Shown: positions 40,489-51,500 of the stretch, piece after piece
Layout of the letters: every line of letters starts with the position of its first letter
How positions within the stretch are numbered: position 1 is the first letter of the stretch
Assembly: GCF_047663525.1 (NCBI RefSeq)
Contig: NC_092600.1
Location: forward strand, 4,336,001 to 4,400,000
Direction: 5' to 3'
Length of the DNA stretch: 64,000 nucleotides
DNA from: Anas platyrhynchos
Lineage: Eukaryota; Chordata; Aves; Anseriformes; Anatidae
Notes under the pieces: generated by a model
What the model was told of the DNA's origin: nothing
Database searches by the model: none
The model's input: the letters and a program-made list of their open reading frames with translations, nothing else
Translations under genes and position numbers: made by a program

Positions 40489-40514
40489 TTTTTTTTTTTT
40501 TTTTTTTTTTTTTT
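40489..40514 (+). repeat. T26 homopolymer
   Basis: Twenty-six uninterrupted T. It lies about 640 bp beyond the inferred KLHL3 cleavage site and is therefore outside the mRNA. Confidence 0.95.
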
Positions 40515-41174
40515 CCAGAAGCCTCCAATAGATGAAGTTTTTTTTAATTGCAATTATTCTTCGCCAGTCATTTTGAAATAAAATCAGGAGTATTTGCAAA
40601 TTCCTCCAGCTGCACAGAGCAACCCACAACATGACATTGCCAGTGTTCATCGGAAAATTAAATTTCAGGATCCCACATGGTAAATCCAGTGTTGTACATC
40701 GTTACTAACACAGGCAGCACGAGGAGCATTGCTGGAAAACCAGTGAGCTCAGTGAGACGTAACGTAAGACAAACTGAGTTGTGCTACCTGTTAAATGTGT
40801 TGGTCTTTCCAGTGGTGTGGGAAATGTGTTAGGAAATAACAAGCCTATGGGGGTAAATGTGGAGGTTCTCACGTTTTCTTTCATCCTTTTTGTAAGCGCT
40901 CATCCCAGAAACTCAGCTATTTTGAGGAATTTCAGTGGTGGCCTGGAAAGCCCAACTCTGGTGAGTCACCCCATGCCAGGCAGCCCCATCTGTTGTGCCT
41001 CCAGCATTTGGGGTGCAGGAGAATAAACACATCCCACACACAAGGACAAACTAAACCCAGAGTCTGTAATTGTGTTAAAGAGGAAAAAAAGCCCCGTAGA
41101 GTGATGAGAATGTCCCTCGCTGTCAGAAGCTGACAAAATCAAAACAGACCCCGAGGAGTTGCGTTAGGCTGTTT

Positions 41175-41180
41175 TTTATT
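41175..41180 (-). terminator. KLHL3: Probable distal poly(A) signal of KLHL3 (AATAAA)
   Basis: A canonical AATAAA lies on the minus strand. About 30-60 nt downstream, near 41110-41145, the minus strand reads GGGGTCTGTTTTGATTTTGT, a GT-rich downstream element. Cleavage would fall near 41150-41165. It is the last canonical signal before the sequence turns to desert-like DNA, but transcript data are needed to confirm use. Confidence 0.6.
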
Positions 41181-41514
41181 CAAATTAAAGTACGGGGAAC
41201 TACAATGTGATTTTGTTATAATGTAAATGCGTCAGTGAAGACCAGTCCCTGCATTGTTCATCACACTGGACAAGGCAGTTGTCAAAGAGAATTGCTTTGC
41301 AACGTCCTTCATCCTTCACACAAACAAATCGTTTATTAAAAAAATGAGCTTCAACCATCTTATACTGACTTATACTGTCAGCTGTTGAACCAACAAAGTC
41401 TGCTTTACAAAACCCAAGAATTTCACACCCAGGTAAATTATACAATCTTCTGTTGTTCTTAAAGGTTTTTGTTTTGTTTTAATACATAAAAAGTACACGT
41501 TAAAATTCTCCACA

Positions 41515-41524
41515 TTTATTTATT
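41515..41524 (-). terminator. KLHL3: Possible alternative poly(A) signals (overlapping AATAAA pair)
   Basis: The minus strand reads AATAAATAAA, two overlapping canonical hexamers about 340 nt before the distal signal. Another AATAAA lies at 41723-41728. Either could produce a slightly shorter KLHL3 mRNA. Confidence 0.35.
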
Positions 41525-44500
41525 GTCACTGTAGAGGAAAATTTATAAACCCAGAAATAAAGATAAAGGCAGAGGGGGGAAAAAAATGAATTCATTCATT
41601 TCCAGACTACAATGTCTAACATCCTCCCAAACGCTGTAGCTTTGAGCAACTGATTATGGGTACGTGGATGTTATTTATGAGCACAATGCCAAGCCAAGGG
41701 GGCAACTGCTCCGGTACAACATTTTATTAGCAACGAATCCCACAGGTTAAAAACAAGCTGCATTTATCTGCGGAACCATCACGTTAGCTTGATGAATTAG
41801 GCATCACACATCACGGGATATTAAGGATTTTTGTCTCCAAACATTGCAAACAAGAGAACAGTATTAAGCTTTCATGGTGTTGTCATGCAAATGCCGCCAA
41901 GTATATTTATGGTAATTACAGTGCTGTACACATCTGTACAAAAAAAGTATTTGGAAAAACTGAATGAACTGGAAATTGGTTTTAATCACCCCCAATTTAT
42001 CTATTAGGCACAAATGGAAAAGATGGACTTGATTCAAACTTGTTTAAACAACAGATTGCTTGAGGCAAATATATCCTGCTTTACATATGCTTGACTGTTT
42101 TGCAAACCAGCCGCGTGTGAGCCTCTTCACAAGCGCGTACCCACAAGTGGTGCTGTCGGGTTCTGTGGGTGCACATCCCTGGAGATGTTTTCACCAGAAG
42201 AGCAAAGTCCCCTTGTGGAAACCCAAGGCCATAATTCCTCAGTGGGGACAGCAACAGGCCCGTGCTGAGGAAATCCTTCAAACTCAAAAAGGACCATTGG
42301 GAGGAAGCGGAGGAAGCAGCCTGAATTCCGTTTTAAAGCTTTTACAAAACCTGCAGTAATTCCAGTATTTTTGGCAACCCGTGTCATTGTGTTGTGCATC
42401 GCGTCCTCCATCCTCAAGCAATGCCACGCTCACACAGGAGAGATGAGAAATGAAACCACTGAGAGACAGCTTGGCCACCAAGCTGCCCGGAAAGCAAACA
42501 CAGCAGCAGAAAATTAAATTATTGAAATTGGTTTGAAATAAGCTAATAATCTAAGAGCATAGTGGTGACTGAGGTAATGGATTTTAATTTATTCCATAAT
42601 GTTGAGCCCGATGCTGTCCTTCTACTATGTCAGAATCAACATAAGAGCTGTCCCAGACCCTGGTTACAACATTTAATTGCTTGTGCAGAAAACATACAAA
42701 TTCACACCTACGTCATGGCCAGCAAAAACTTGCACAGGAGTGTAAGAATTAGATCCAGGATTTAACATAAACGTCATTGATGACCATAAAAAGCAATCCA
42801 AAAAATTATTTAAAATTCTTATAAAAATATTTACAGTAAAATTTGTTAGCACTAATGCTACGTTTTCAGTCCTAGAAAAAGGCAATCTTTAAAGGACCTG
42901 GCTCAGGTGCTCAGAACGAACGATACAAACAAGGAACAACACACCAAAGACAGACAAATTCAAAAAGCATCTCAAGGGGAGGGGATACAGCTGGTTCGTC
43001 ATGTGTTACAGTTGTTCATATTGCATAGCTGGAAAACGAGGTCACTTGACTTGCGTAACACTGCAACATTTGAGAAGGAAAGAAAGCAACGTGTTTGCTG
43101 CAGAGGAGGAATGGCTGCGGCCAGGATCACCATCAGCGATGGCTGGCCAGTGCCAAGTCCTAGCTCTGTCCAGCAAGTCACAGGTCTTGGCGAGCAGCAT
43201 GACTAAATGCCATTTTACAATAAGCAGAAAGACACCAAAAACTGTTTCCCTTATAAGCAAGAAAGGTTTATAAAGAAATGGCTGTCAGGGTATACTTATC
43301 CCAGTCAAATAAGAGTCGCTAACTCAGACCAAAACGCTTTGCCTATCCCATTTTATCTCATTCCCACAAGCTGCAGGAAGGGGAACACCTGCTATCCAGC
43401 TTTTGGGGTAGCAGATTTCAATCAGTCCCAAGCAAGGCATCATCTTGCTTACCTCACTGTAAAGATGCAGCTCAGGACACCAATCTGACACCAGCTCGTC
43501 TTGGTCACATTCCTACCAACCTCAATAGCTTCTACAGTAAGACCAACCACCATAAAGGAGCAGCACGTTATACTATTATTTTGGCACATTTCACTGCAGA
43601 TCATAGAACCCAATGCAAGAGGCTTAAAGGGTATTACAGGAAAGATTAATTTTTCATTATTGTTTTCAAAACCTCTGACCTGACATACAGTAGAAGGGCA
43701 GATCCCAAGAATACTACTACATTCCTTTGGACAGTTTGCTTTTGTTTGCAAACACAAGAGCATCCAAAGAGGAGCAGGTACTAGCTAACACTCCTGATCA
43801 GAGGAGCCCCTCTGTGGAACGTGAAGCTGCAAAAGCAAACACTGTTTACCCCAAAGTGAGCAGGCACCCAAGTTACAAGGACCACATCAACTCAAACACT
43901 AAAAGCGTTCTTACTTACAGAACTAACATACAGCCCTCTTAAAGCTGCACAAGATGATTTAGCCTTAGATCCCCCTGAAATCAATTTTTAAGTATTTTTC
44001 TTTTCTAGTGCAGAAGGTTGCCTCGAGTGTTTTTGACAAGAGATCCACGGAGAAATAAACCAGAAGAAGAGCAGTGGTAAGTGCTGAAGCTCGACAGCAA
44101 CACAGGCGGATACGGTTCTGCAGGCCAGATGCCCATGACAGAAAGCCTCAGCTGGTCTACAGGGAGCAAGAGTGAGATAAGCCCTCACGAAAGGCAATAT
44201 AAATCAAAGTTAAGTGAGCTGGGAAAGCTGGGAAAGAAGAGGAAAAAAAAATGAGAAAAGAGTTTTCTTCATCAGTTCACTTTAGCTGAGGAATATTCTG
44301 GGAGTCCACTGCTGTACGCAGAAGCATGTCAGAGCTCACAAGGAGTCAAACAAAGGTACTTGAAAGCCAAATATCCTCTCAGACAGAAAACTGTAAGAAT
44401 TCAGGATGTAAACAAGACAACTACAGTGTAGCTGGATCTAGATTTTTCTGTTTTGAGTAATCTGATAAAATCTTCGTACTAACAGAACACCTTCAGTACA

Positions 44501-45559
44501 GGCAAGATTAAAATACCAGTTACAATGACATCGATTAGTGAGATCTCCATCCTCTGGAAGCATTAAGACATTGCAGGTATTTTACCTTGCTCATTAATCA
44601 GTGTTCAGGAGGCAGAGGGTTCTCACTGCATGTGGTGTCTACGTTAATGGCACTATAAGATATTTGACACACATATGCTCTATTATGAAATGGCATTGAA
44701 ATGCTGGACAGAGTTAGAACAGGGGCTTTCAGCACAGCTGGCAACACTAGGGAAACACGGGGGTAAGGAATAGTTTCTATTCAAGCAGTATTTGTTTCAC
44801 AGGAGCAATAAACCATGTCAGAGCAGCACACTTTCTGGGGTTGAGATGTTTTGTGTGGTGGAGTTGCTAAGACGTCAGCCCCAGAGAAGGCAGAGCCCGG
44901 GATGTCCCAGCATGTACAGGAAACATCATTCATGGCAAGTAGAAAAATCACACGGTATTTATTTCCACCATACGACAAGTATTTCAGGGATACATACAGT
45001 AGTCCAGTGGCATATACAAACATATGACTGAGACAGTGTCACAATCAAGCCAGAGCACCCTGTTCCAGTACATTTCTGCTGACTGCTTTTCTCAGTTGGT
45101 ACTCAGAAGTTTCCACTGTCAGTAGTAAAGTCCACCCTCCAGGCACAGTGAGCAAAGAGTTCAACCAATGATGTGTACGGAGCATCAGTAGTGAAGAAAT
45201 CCAGAAGTGTTCATTTTTTACTCACATGCCCAAACGTAGCAGTTTTGTTTCACACAAGAAATTCAGTGCCTGCAGTTCAAAGCACAGTGTTTATCCCATG
45301 ACACAAGCCATTGAGAAAAACAGTTGATTGCACCACATATAACAAGCAACACCTCGTGTCTAGCATGGAACACGTCCCCAGAGGGATTTTCACTTTGCTA
45401 AGCACTCCACCGCAGAGCAGATGATGTTTGTAACGTATCACTTGTCATGCGAAGACTGTGACAGCAATGAGATGGGTCAAGTCAGAGCTCGGTCATCTTC
45501 CCAACACCACCTAGCTGGATCCACTTCACTTCTGCTCCTCGCATTGGCTTCATTGTGTG

Positions 45560-45588
45560 TCACAATGGTTTGTGAATCACAGCCACAC
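45560..45588 (-). CDS. KLHL3: KLHL3 last coding exon (probably exon 15): C-terminal VAVIHKPL and stop
   Basis: The 29 coding bases follow an acceptor ending TTAAAACAG. With the G carried over from the previous exon they give [12 protein letters not shown], the expected closing strand of the KLHL3 propeller. The exon then runs into the 3' UTR. The intron before it is only 179 bp. Confidence 0.95.
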
Positions 45589-48500
45589 CTGTTTTAAGGG
45601 GCAGACACACAGTTATAGGAGCAACTCCTTGGTTGCAATGTGGCTAAGAACATGCTGCAAAAGCTAGGCCACATAAAGCACACACAAATTTAAGGTTACA
45701 GCTTCAAGAGGCACAGGCCTCAGGTTTATGAATAACCCCACAATAACGTCTCCCATGGACTATGTACCTGCGTAACTCCTCCCCGTGCTCATGCTGGTTG
45801 GCAGTAGCGTCCACTTGTCCGTGATGGGGTTGTAGTACTCCACGGAGGCCAAGTTGCAGGAACCATCATCTCCTCCCACCACGTAGAGGAGACCATTCAC
45901 TGCACACACACCTCAAAGCAGAGCGCAGACAGTTAGACGTGGGCTAACTTCTCCCCCACAACATTGCCTGCCACGCTTTGATTCATTCCCTAGCAGATAC
46001 CTCATCTTCCATTTTTATTACTTTTTTGCAATACCAATTACTTCTATTACTAGCACAACAGCCACAGGAAAAAACACAGACAACTCCAACTAAGCACTAC
46101 AGAAACGTATATTGTGGTTACCTGCATTTCTTCTACACATATTCATGTCTGCTACTTGCTTCCAGGTGTTTGTTCCCGGATCATACACTTCCACACTCTT
46201 CCTGACTAGGGGACCGTCATGCCCCCCAGTGGCGTATAGCAGCCCGCTGAGAACACCAACACCTGCCAAACAGAGCCAGCATTAGCCAAACATATTGAGG
46301 AAACCCTGTTTTCCAGGCCCGAGTCCTTCTCAGATCTGTCTCACAATGTTTTTTCACATTTATTTCATCTCTTTAGACTGACTTGCTCTCTCTTCCCTTT
46401 GGCTTTCCAGACTGCTGCACCTCACCCATCTTTATCCTTACCTGCCTGATGGGGCAAACTTGCTTTTAGCCTAATTGCCATTTCCAGCAGCTCTATTTTT
46501 GCTCTTCCTGCTGCCTTTGTGCCACTCAGCATTTGCCTATACTCAGCTGTTAGCAATTTAACACTTTAAAAAGTCCATAAGCTAATCTAAGCAAGTAAAC
46601 ACTCTAAGGCTTCTCCACCTGAAAAGCCTCCCGGTGTAGTGAGACAGGGGCACAGGCAGAGTGGCCATCCCTGCCGGGAGGGGACTGCCTTTTCCTCCAG
46701 CACTGCCTGCACTGAGGTCACCGCCGGGATTTGGGGATGCTCGTCCTCTCCTCCGCTAGATGTCAGCATGGGGACGGCAATGCCGGGAGCTCCGAGCACG
46801 GATTTCCTTTCCTGAGCTGTACGAACAGCTCACACCGCAGCACCGCTTTTGGTGTCATCATCAGCCCCTTCCCGGTGCCTGCTGGAGGGGCAAATGCCGT
46901 GCACTTGGGTCACAACCAGAACTTGATGTGCTCGGCTTTCAGTTTGGGAAAAGCAAATTGCAAGGCTATCTGTCAGGCAAGGAAGAGCATTTGTAACACT
47001 AAACTTGCCGCTCGTAGTTGTGCTCTCAAAGCAGGGCTCAAAGCAGAGCGTTTTGAGCAAAGAAAACTCACTGAAATCTATCTCACTACAGGTATCAAGA
47101 CTACAATCCAATCCTTTTTTCCAGCCAGCAAAGATACAAAAAAAAAAAAAAAAAAAAAGTTTTAGCAGGGGCCATTTGAGTTTAATTCTGTTGCCTTGAC
47201 TTTGTCTACAGGTCAGCCAGTGCAGATGTGCTGCACCAGGAGAATCGGGGAAGATCCAGAAGGAAAATCCACCTGGCAACCCCCAAACGACAGCAAAGAG
47301 AAGGCAGAGCAGCATGACTTTCCAGTCCTTGGCTAAGCCTGCAGCTGGCAACTTGGAAAGACAACTCTCTGCTTACAAGTGAGATGCATCTGTTAGAAAA
47401 GCTACTTAGAAACACTGAACATTATTTCATTAATCTAGAAATTAATTTCAATTTGGCAGATTTTAATGAAGTCAGAAGAGCTGCTGAGAGCTTCCAAGCA
47501 ATTATGGCTCTTCTCCTCCTCATGGGAGGGGGGAAAATAACAGGTTGCACTTGCCAACCCAGCAATACTGAAGCGTATTTTTCCTTCCTTTCCAGGAACA
47601 GAGGAGAGCCCAGTGATTATCCCCTTTTAAGAACACATCTTGGGGCCAGTACCTGCACCACTGCGCCGAGTGCTCATGTCAGCTACGTAGGTCCATTCGT
47701 TCGTGGCTGGGTTGTACTGCTCTACGGTACTAAGGCACTGACGGGACGCTCCATCGTAACCACCCACAGCGTAGAGCTTACCTGGAAGAGAGAAACATTG
47801 GCATTATTAGCTTTATGGCTATGACTGACGGCCCCGAGTGAGGACAGATCCTGGCTGAAGCCCTGAGAGACCTGCCCAAACGTGCTGGCATGTCTGGGGA
47901 AAACCCTACTGAAAGGATCTGAAGTAGACTCACAGACAGGCGGGCCTGGTTTTAAAGCTGTAAAAGCTGTCAACTAAGTTAAGGAAACATCACAACAGCA
48001 GCTTAATTAGAAGCCAAAAGCCCAGAGGGTTTTCCAAATGACTTGTTGGCCCTGGAGAAGAGGTAATATCAAAGCACGTTCTGCTGATCAAGCGTTTCCT
48101 CCTGTTCAGGTGCTACATAACAAGGTGAGCTGTCAAAGGTCGGTACTGTACATTAATTACAATATCACATGAGCAATAAATAGGCAATAGCTTCTTAATA
48201 TAATACCTCCATGGAAACCTAGACCCAATTTTGAAGATTCTGGGCCAAACCAAAACAAACCAATGCTGCTAGGACAGCTGAGGCCAGCCTGCTTACTCAT
48301 GCCAAGTGATCTTAAGACAGAAGAAATCCCAGGAGACCTTCACAGCACGGTATGTTTATCCCCCCTGCAACTCAACTCAATGAAACCTGGACAACAGCTA
48401 CCTAACGAGAATATAAGAGTATTATCAGACGTCACGGGACTACACCATACATGAAACAAGACTGATGCTACACGAAAAACCTCGTTCACACTCATACACT

Positions 48501-51500
48501 CTCCTTGTCTCCCTTTACCCCCTACTAGCTTTGTACACAGCTCCACTCACAGCCTCCTCAGGCTGTGATCATCAGATCTTTGCAACTGTGCACCTCCTGT
48601 GCTGTTGCCTGCTCCACACCATACTAATTGGAAACTGTTATGCCACGCTAAAGATAAGGTCAAACAAAACCTTTCGTTTGCTTCAGAACTGATTTTGCTA
48701 AATGAAGCAAAAGGTTCCTATCTAAGTTGCTCCTTCTCCTGGATCACAACCAAGTTGCTCAGTTCCAGCTCGTTCAAGCTGGGTGCTGACACATCCGTGC
48801 CAACAGCTGCTGCTGCGATCCTCAAAGCGCCCTCCTCGCTCACCTCGCCTACCTCATTCCCAAGCTGCCGCAGTATCAGCGTTTGCTATCGTCAGTCCCT
48901 GGTCATTTACGAACCTGACTAAGTTATGCCATGCATGCCTGAAAGCCTGATGTCAATAAACACAGGTTTTAGTATTCTTGCCAAACCACCAGCTTGGGGC
49001 TGTGGGATGAACTATGCTCCTGTTCTCTCGCTGAGCAGATTTTCTGCAATGAGTGCTTTTTCCACATACTGTCTGCTGATGGCAACAGCGCACACTGCAT
49101 GGCAGTTTGCTTTTATCAGCCAGCAGCAGCTCAGGAAGAATAAGATTCACAGAAACTGGCACACACCTAATGGCATGCACAGAAAGCACGGGCTGGTCTC
49201 ATACAGGTCTGAGGTTCTTGGAAAGCTACACGTGATTTTTCACCAAGATAAGAAGAATGGAAAAAAGCTACAAAGATTATGTCATATGTAATAAATCTTC
49301 ACCAACTGAAGACAACTTAAAGAACAGATCCTGCAGTTGCTTCCTGCTGCACTTAACCGTTCAGGCCCCAATTTGACACAGTAACATTTGCTTGGTAGAA
49401 ATGGCTGCTGATGTTCTTACCCTCCACAACTCCAACTCCAACACTGCTTCTTCTTGTGTTCATGGGAGCCACAAAAAACCACTCATTGGTTTTATAGCTA
49501 TAGGCCTCAACAGATGCCAGACCTAGTTAAAAAGGGGATACACAGGTTTTCTAATTAAAAAAAAAGAGAAGAGAAAAAGATTGGTGTTGCACTTTCATCT
49601 GCCTTCCACCTCCTCCCCAGCCTGTAATTCCCCCCACACACTCCTACAACCCAATTTTGCAGTCCCTTTCCTTTCGGGCTGGGGCCAGCATGTTAACACC
49701 ATTTCTCCAGCAGCTGGAAAAATTGTTATCACATAGACCCTGTCCCGGGACACCAAAGTGGAGCAGAGTCCAGATTCCAAGCCCAAAAGTCCACATTCTT
49801 TCATGCACTATCAAATGTTCACACAAAGGTTTAAAAATTACCCCAGACCCTATTTTATTGTACTCAGCACCAGCTGAGATAGTCAGTTTAAGGCTTAACC
49901 AAGTGGCAAGGCTCTACAGCAGAGGTGTCAATCTAAACATGCAGTTTTATGCCAAACTAACTCCCAGACACACATACTCCATAAATGGCCTTGTTCACAT
50001 TTCATTCATGTTATGCTAATTTTAACTAAAACTGGGAAAAATCCCTTTTATAAGAACAGAATAAGAATGTTCACATAAAGAACAACACTGAAAGAACCGT
50101 ATCACTACAGGAAAAAAGCCTTGGTGACACATGCTGCAATTACTGAAGGGTCAGAGCGAGCATATGGTTAGGTACAACACAATATGCCCAGTCTCTGGCT
50201 CATTCTCTCTAGAGAAATTGCTCTGGAGCCTCACTCAAGCTCTGCAAACTTTGCTGGGGGCTCTGAAAACACTGTTTTGGATCAGGCAGTGCCTGGTTTC
50301 TGTTCAGCCACCTACCTGTGCTGCCATCAAAGCCGCCCACTGCATACAGGAGATCGTTGAGCACAGCTGCTCCTAAAGTGCTTCTTCTCTCCTGCATGCT
50401 GGCTATGGAGGTCCACTGGTCCTTCACGCCATCGTACACGTCGACGGTGCGTACCCTCAGCGACCCGTTAAAGCCCCCGACAGCATAAACATTGCCAGCC
50501 ATAAATACAACACCTGGTAAAAGAGGAGAGAGATTTTATGGAGGTTTTACAAACAGCTTAGGAGCCAAGTATCATCAGATGTCTGCCAGGGTTTGTAAGA
50601 CAGCAGGGAAGAGCAGAACGTGTGCAAGCCTTGAGCATTTTCTGCAGGTTAGGAGCTCTGGAGCCAAGCATGATAAAATACGTGTCATAAGGATAGTGAA
50701 ATGCACATAAACACACAGCAACAGAAGGCACAGATGGATTTCAGATCTGAATGAAAGGTTTTTCTGAGTCAGAGAGGATACCAAATGGTGATCCACATTC
50801 ACATCCATCTCATACATCTTCAGATGAACACTCAGCTTACAGATCCATTCTCCATCACCCCCTTAGCACAGCAAGGGCCTGACTCAGCTCCTGTGATTTT
50901 CTCTAGGAAACTGGCAAGGAAAACTGGATGCCTGTGGACTTCCACAGCCAGCGGGACAGGAGAAGGAGGAAAAACAGAGGAACAACCAGGAGAGAGAGAT
51001 GATGAAGCAAGGGGACAGGCAGAAACAACCCCTATAAAAACAGGGCATCCACCTGAATGTGAAGGACATGTGTATAGTGAAAGAAGACAAAGAATGGCAA
51101 AGAGCCCAGTTTGAGACTGGGGGCAGAGAGGAAGGCTGAAGGGATTGAGGACACAACTGTCCAGCCCAGAAAAGCTGCACAGGGAAAATAAAGAAGGCTG
51201 TAAGAAACATTCCCATTACCTGCTCTGCATCTCCGGGAGGGAAGCTCAGCAACCTGATCCCACCGTTCTTCCTCAAAATCATAGCACTCCACACTGCGAA
51301 TGGCTTTGGGCGCTTGCCCGCCCACCACAATCATCACCTGGAGAGGGAAGATGAGAGCTGGGACACCTCAGACATCAGCCCAGGCAGCTGCTCTCTGAAA
51401 AGAAACCATCAGCACAACCTGGTCTAGAGCAGCTGCCACCTAAATGCTGCAAGCCCACCAAAAGCTTCAGCAGAGACAACTATTTAAGTCAATTCTATTA

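Larger units (their letters stand above)
36610..41154. other. Intergenic sequence just downstream of KLHL3, no gene recognised
   Basis: Holds the T19, A31 and T26 runs and unique-looking DNA. No exon or promoter of the next gene was found. Confidence 0.6.
41155..45559 (-). other. KLHL3: Probable KLHL3 3' UTR (about 4.4 kb)
   Basis: After the TGA no further coding frame is visible for 4.4 kb. The sequence is moderately AT-rich and contains no recognised interspersed repeat. The length fits the long 3' UTR I recall for mammalian KLHL3. The 3' boundary is inferred from the AATAAA at 41175-41180, so the exact cleavage site is uncertain. AATAAATAAA (41515-41524) and AATAAA (41723-41728 and 41332-41337) could give shorter forms. 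Short ORFs in this interval show no family resemblance. Confidence 0.7.

Noticed and set aside
1..41154. Exons of SPOCK1 or other synteny neighbours
   Set aside because: No open frame in this interval resembles the testican signal peptide, Kazal, EF-hand or thyroglobulin segments.
45750..45773. Read-through end of the penultimate KLHL3 exon (a TAG two codons past the donor) as the true C-terminus
   Set aside because: A GTACAT donor, a 179-bp intron and a short downstream exon giving the expected VAVIHKPL terminus fit the family much better.
46731..47351. Overlapping ORFs of 144 and 173 codons on opposite strands within a KLHL3 intron
   Set aside because: They contain no recognisable domain, overlap each other in antisense and include the poly(A) run translated as polylysine or polyphenylalanine. 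They look like chance ORFs.
50209..50502. A separate 97-residue kelch protein starting at an internal methionine
   Set aside because: It is KLHL3 exon 10 read through its donor into the intron. The residues past GGFDGST are intronic.
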